The translations under genes were made by a program, and so were the position numbers. The notes under the pieces are model-generated. The model did not search any database, was not told where the DNA came from, and saw only the letters and a list, made by a program, of their open reading frames with translations. Below, one piece after another: positions 61,677-64,000 of a stretch of DNA of 64,000 nt. Position 1 is the first letter of the stretch, and every line of letters begins with the position of its first letter. The stretch covers positions 434,001 through 498,000 of the forward strand of contig NZ_FNIE01000005.1 in assembly GCF_900103985.1 (NCBI RefSeq), given 5' to 3'. Source of the DNA: Actinacidiphila guanduensis (lineage in GTDB: Bacteria > Actinomycetota > Actinomycetes > Streptomycetales > Streptomycetaceae).

Positions 61677-62950
61677 CCACGACCCCGTCGGCCGGCCGGG
61701 CGCTGCCGGGCCTGCTGGACACCGAGGCGATCCGCAAGGACTTCCCGGTGCTGGACCGCCTCGTGCACGACGACCGCAGGCTGGTCTACCTCGACAACGC
61801 GGCCACCTCCCAGAAGCCGCGCCAGGTGCTGGACACGCTCGCCGAGTACTACGAGCGGTACAACGCCAATGTGCACCGCGGTGTCCACGTGCTCGCCGAG
61901 GAGGCCACGGCCCTGTACGAGGGGGCGCGCGACAAGGTCGCCGCCTTCGTCAACGCGCCCAGCCGCGACGAGGTGATCTTCACCAAGAACGCCTCGGAGT
62001 CGCTGAATCTGGTGGCGAACATGCTCGGCTGGGCCGACGAGCCCTACCGGGTGGACCGCGACACCGAGATCGTCATCACCGAGATGGAGCACCACTCCAA
62101 CATCGTGCCGTGGCAGCTGCTCGCGCAGCGCACCGGCGCGAAGCTGAAGTGGTTCGGCCTGACCGACGACGGGCGGCTCGACCTGTCCGACATCGAGCAG
62201 GTCATCACCGAGAAGACGAAGATCGTCTCCTTCGTGCTGGTCTCCAACGTGCTGGGCACCGTCAACCCGGTCGAGCAGATCGTCCGCCGGGCCCAGCAGG
62301 TCGGCGCGCTGGTGCTGATCGACGCCTCGCAGGCCGCCCCGCACATGGTGCTGGACGTGCAGGCGCTCGGCGCGGACTTCGTCGCCTTCACCGGCCACAA
62401 GATGCTCGGGCCCACCGGCATCGGCGTGCTGTGGGGCCGCCAGGAGCTGCTGGAGGACCTGCCGCCCTTCCTCGGTGGCGGCGAGATGATCGAGACCGTT
62501 TCGATGCACTCCTCCACCTACGCGCCCGCGCCGCACAAGTTCGAGGCCGGCACCCCGCCGATCGCGCAGGCCGTGGGCCTGGGCGCCGCGGTGGACTACC
62601 TGACCGCGATCGGCATGGACAAGGTGGCCGCGCACGAGCACGCGCTGACCCGCTACGCCCTGGAGCGGCTGGTGGAGGTCCCGGACCTGCGGCTGGTCGG
62701 CCCCACCGCGGCCGAGGACCGCGGGGCGACGATCTCCTTCACGCTCGGCGACATCCACCCGCACGACGTCGGGCAGGTGCTGGACGAGCAGGGCATCGCG
62801 GTCCGGGTCGGGCACCACTGCGCCCGGCCGATCTGCCTGCGGTACGGAATTCCCGCGACCACGCGGGCGTCGTTCTATCTGTACTCGACGCCGGCCGAGG
62901 TGGACGCCCTGGTCGACGGCCTCGAGCAGGTCCGGAACTTCTTCGGCTGA
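61673..62950 (+). CDS. sufS: Cysteine desulfurase SufS
   Basis: 425 aa from GTG 61673. Class V aminotransferase fold: YLDNAATSQKPRQVLD, EMEHHSNIVPWQLLA, PLP-binding Lys243 in FTGHKMLGPTG, and the active persulfide Cys383 in RVGHHCARPICLRYG. Takes sulfur from cysteine and passes it to SufU, encoded next. Confidence 0.98.
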   Translation: MTTTPSAGRALPGLLDTEAIRKDFPVLDRLVHDDRRLVYLDNAATSQKPRQVLDTLAEYYERYNANVHRGVHVLAEEATALYEGARDKVAAFVNAPSRDEVIFTKNASESLNLVANMLGWADEPYRVDRDTEIVITEMEHHSNIVPWQLLAQRTGAKLKWFGLTDDGRLDLSDIEQVITEKTKIVSFVLVSNVLGTVNPVEQIVRRAQQVGALVLIDASQAAPHMVLDVQALGADFVAFTGHKMLGPTGIGVLWGRQELLEDLPPFLGGGEMIETVSMHSSTYAPAPHKFEAGTPPIAQAVGLGAAVDYLTAIGMDKVAAHEHALTRYALERLVEVPDLRLVGPTAAEDRGATISFTLGDIHPHDVGQVLDEQGIAVRVGHHCARPICLRYGIPATTRASFYLYSTPAEVDALVDGLEQVRNFFG

Positions 62951-62963
62951 TGGTGGTGCTGCT

Positions 62964-63431
62964 GTGAAGCTCGACTCGATGTACCAGGACGTCATCCTCG
63001 ACCACTACAAGAACCCGCACGGCCGGGGACTGCGCGACGGTCAGGCCGAGGTGCACCACGTCAATCCGACCTGCGGGGACGAGATCACCCTGCGGGTGCG
63101 GATGGACGGCACCACGATCGGCGACGTGAGCTACGAGGGGCAGGGCTGTTCGATCAGCCAGGCCAGCGCCTCGGTGCTCAACGAGCTGCTGGTGGGCAAG
63201 GACGTCTCCGAGGCGCAGAAGATCCAGGAGACGTTCCTGGAGCTGATGCAGTCCCGCGGGCGGATCGAGCCCGATGACGCGATGGAGGAGACGCTGGAGG
63301 ACGCGGTCGCGTTCGCCGGTGTCTCGAAGTACCCGGCGCGCGTGAAGTGCGCGCTGCTGAGCTGGATGGCGTGGAAGGACGCGACGGCGCAGGCGCTGTC
63401 GGGCACGGCCGCACCGAAGGAGTCCGCATGA
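62964..63431 (+). CDS. sufU: SufU sulfur-transfer / scaffold protein
   Basis: 155 aa from GTG 62964. Zinc and sulfur ligands Cys37 (NPTCGDE), Cys62 (GQGCSIS) and Cys129 (VKCALLSW), with the SufU-specific insertion between the second and third cysteine. Accepts sulfur from SufS. Stop overlaps the next gene (ATGA). Confidence 0.97.
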   Translation: MKLDSMYQDVILDHYKNPHGRGLRDGQAEVHHVNPTCGDEITLRVRMDGTTIGDVSYEGQGCSISQASASVLNELLVGKDVSEAQKIQETFLELMQSRGRIEPDDAMEETLEDAVAFAGVSKYPARVKCALLSWMAWKDATAQALSGTAAPKESA

Positions 63432-63769
63432 GCGACAACACCGCAGGAGCCACCCTGACGCCCGCCTCCGAGGAGGAGATCAAGGAGGCGCTGTACGACG
63501 TCGTGGACCCGGAGCTGGGCATCGACGTGGTCAACCTCGGGCTGATCTACGGCATCCACATCGACGACACCAACGTCGTCACCCTGGACATGACGCTCAC
63601 CTCGGCGGCCTGCCCGCTCACCGATGTCATCGAGGAGCAGGCGAAGACCGCGACCGAGGGCATCGTCAACGACCTGAGGATCAACTGGGTCTGGATGCCG
63701 CCGTGGGGCCCGGAGAAGATCACCGACGACGGGCGCGAGCAGCTGCGCGCCCTGGGTTTCAACGTCTGA
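63428..63769 (+). CDS. MIP18 / SufT-like metal-sulfur cluster assembly factor
   Basis: 113 aa, start overlapping sufU. DUF59/MIP18 domain: ALYDVVDPELGIDVVNLGLI, MTLTSAACPLTDVIEEQAK with the reactive Cys, and WVWMPPWGPEKITDDGREQL. SufT-type proteins help mature Fe-S proteins. Last gene of the suf operon. Confidence 0.95.
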   Translation: MSDNTAGATLTPASEEEIKEALYDVVDPELGIDVVNLGLIYGIHIDDTNVVTLDMTLTSAACPLTDVIEEQAKTATEGIVNDLRINWVWMPPWGPEKITDDGREQLRALGFNV

Positions 63770-63786
63770 GCACTCCGGAACCCCGG

Positions 63787-63818
63787 ACGGCCGCCGTGCA
63801 CCGCACGGCGGCCGTTTG
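63787..63818 (+). terminator. Terminator of the suf operon
   Basis: Perfect 13-bp stem ACGGCCGCCGTGC (63787-63799), loop ACC, GCACGGCGGCCGT (63803-63815), then TTG. 17 bp after the stop codon. Confidence 0.85.
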
Positions 63819-63912
63819 CGTCATCCGGCCGTTGTACCGCCGTGATTCGGCCGAACCGGCGTCGCACCCGTGGTGCCGGGGGCGGCCTGTTTGTGTCATG
63901 GATGGTGGCCCG

Positions 63913-64000
63913 GTGTCCGACGCTGTGCTTCCCTGGAGGCGGGAGCCGTCACCGATCAGCCCGACGGGGGAGTCGGCGGTGCACCGAGAGCTCCAGTCAC
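63913..64000 (+). CDS. Start of a further gene, cut by the window end
   Basis: An open frame from GTG 63913 (or ATG 63898) reads (M)SDAVLPWRREPSPISPTGES then AVHRELQS to the last base. Too short to identify. The suf terminator just upstream shows it is a separate transcription unit. Confidence 0.4.
   Translation, partial: MSDAVLPWRREPSPISPTGESAVHRELQS

Overview
The window is about 73% G+C chromosomal DNA with strong third-position GC bias, GTG/TTG starts preceded by purine-rich ribosome binding sites, a WhiA sporulation regulator, two RbpA/OpcA-type actinobacterial signatures and a SufR-led suf operon. Gene content and order match the core chromosome of Streptomyces or a close Streptomycetaceae relative (rpsA - coaE - uvrB - terC - uvrA - uvrC/rapZ/yvcK/whiA - gap/pgk/tpiA/secG - pgi - pgl/opcA/zwf/tal/tkt - ctaB - ctaA - sufRBDCSU). 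No rRNA, tRNA, CRISPR, transposase or phage gene is seen.

Layout. 1-10 kb: the 5' part of hrpB and a methyltransferase (both minus), ribosomal protein S1 with a good vegetative promoter, a PAC2 protein, coaE, a TPR protein, a slipin, an O6-alkylguanine transferase and uvrB. 10-15.5 kb: a tellurium-resistance-type block, with a stand-alone TerD protein, a TerD protein fused through a long disordered linker to an FtsK/HerA-like domain without a visible Walker A, a Fic-family AMPylase candidate with its own palindromic operator, and TerC. 15.5-19.3 kb: a CtaG-like membrane protein whose 3' end is amplified into degenerate repeats, a glyoxalase-type protein with its AraC regulator, a His-rich PASTA lipoprotein and an MBL-fold hydrolase. 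19.3-28.2 kb: uvrA, a Tat/lipobox Rieske protein, then the overlapping uvrC-rapZ-yvcK-whiA operon linking repair, small-RNA/cell-wall metabolism and sporulation control.

28.4-32.6 kb: lower glycolysis (gap, pgk, tpiA), secG behind a strong double hairpin, and an RbpA-family RNA polymerase binding protein. 32.7-40.7 kb is an accessory stretch between rbpA and pgi: a divergent RpiR regulator with a BadF-type sugar kinase and a SIS sugar isomerase (amino-sugar use), a low-similarity hypothetical, PadR, an LLM flavin oxidoreductase facing a MarR regulator, a SUKH/SMI1-KNR4 protein bracketed by imperfect direct repeats, and an amino-acid permease. 40.9-49.3 kb: pgi facing the tkt-tal-zwf-opcA-pgl operon, that is the whole branch point between glycolysis and the pentose phosphate pathway.

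49.6-64 kb: heme O synthase (ctaB), a small unknown, an amidohydrolase-like protein, heme A synthase (ctaA), a Tat-exported beta-helix protein with 10-bp phased repeats in its leader, an ABC-2 type exporter pair, then the sufR-sufB-sufD-fdx-sufC-sufS-sufU-sufT iron-sulfur assembly operon closed by a strong terminator; the start of one more gene is cut by the window end.

The less expected items are the Ter/Fic block with its operator elements, the direct-repeat-flanked SUKH gene, the kinase/isomerase regulon motif, the leaderless SufR-controlled promoter, and several short intergenic tandem repeats. All assignments come from reading the sequence; comparisons with other genomes are from memory and are marked as such.
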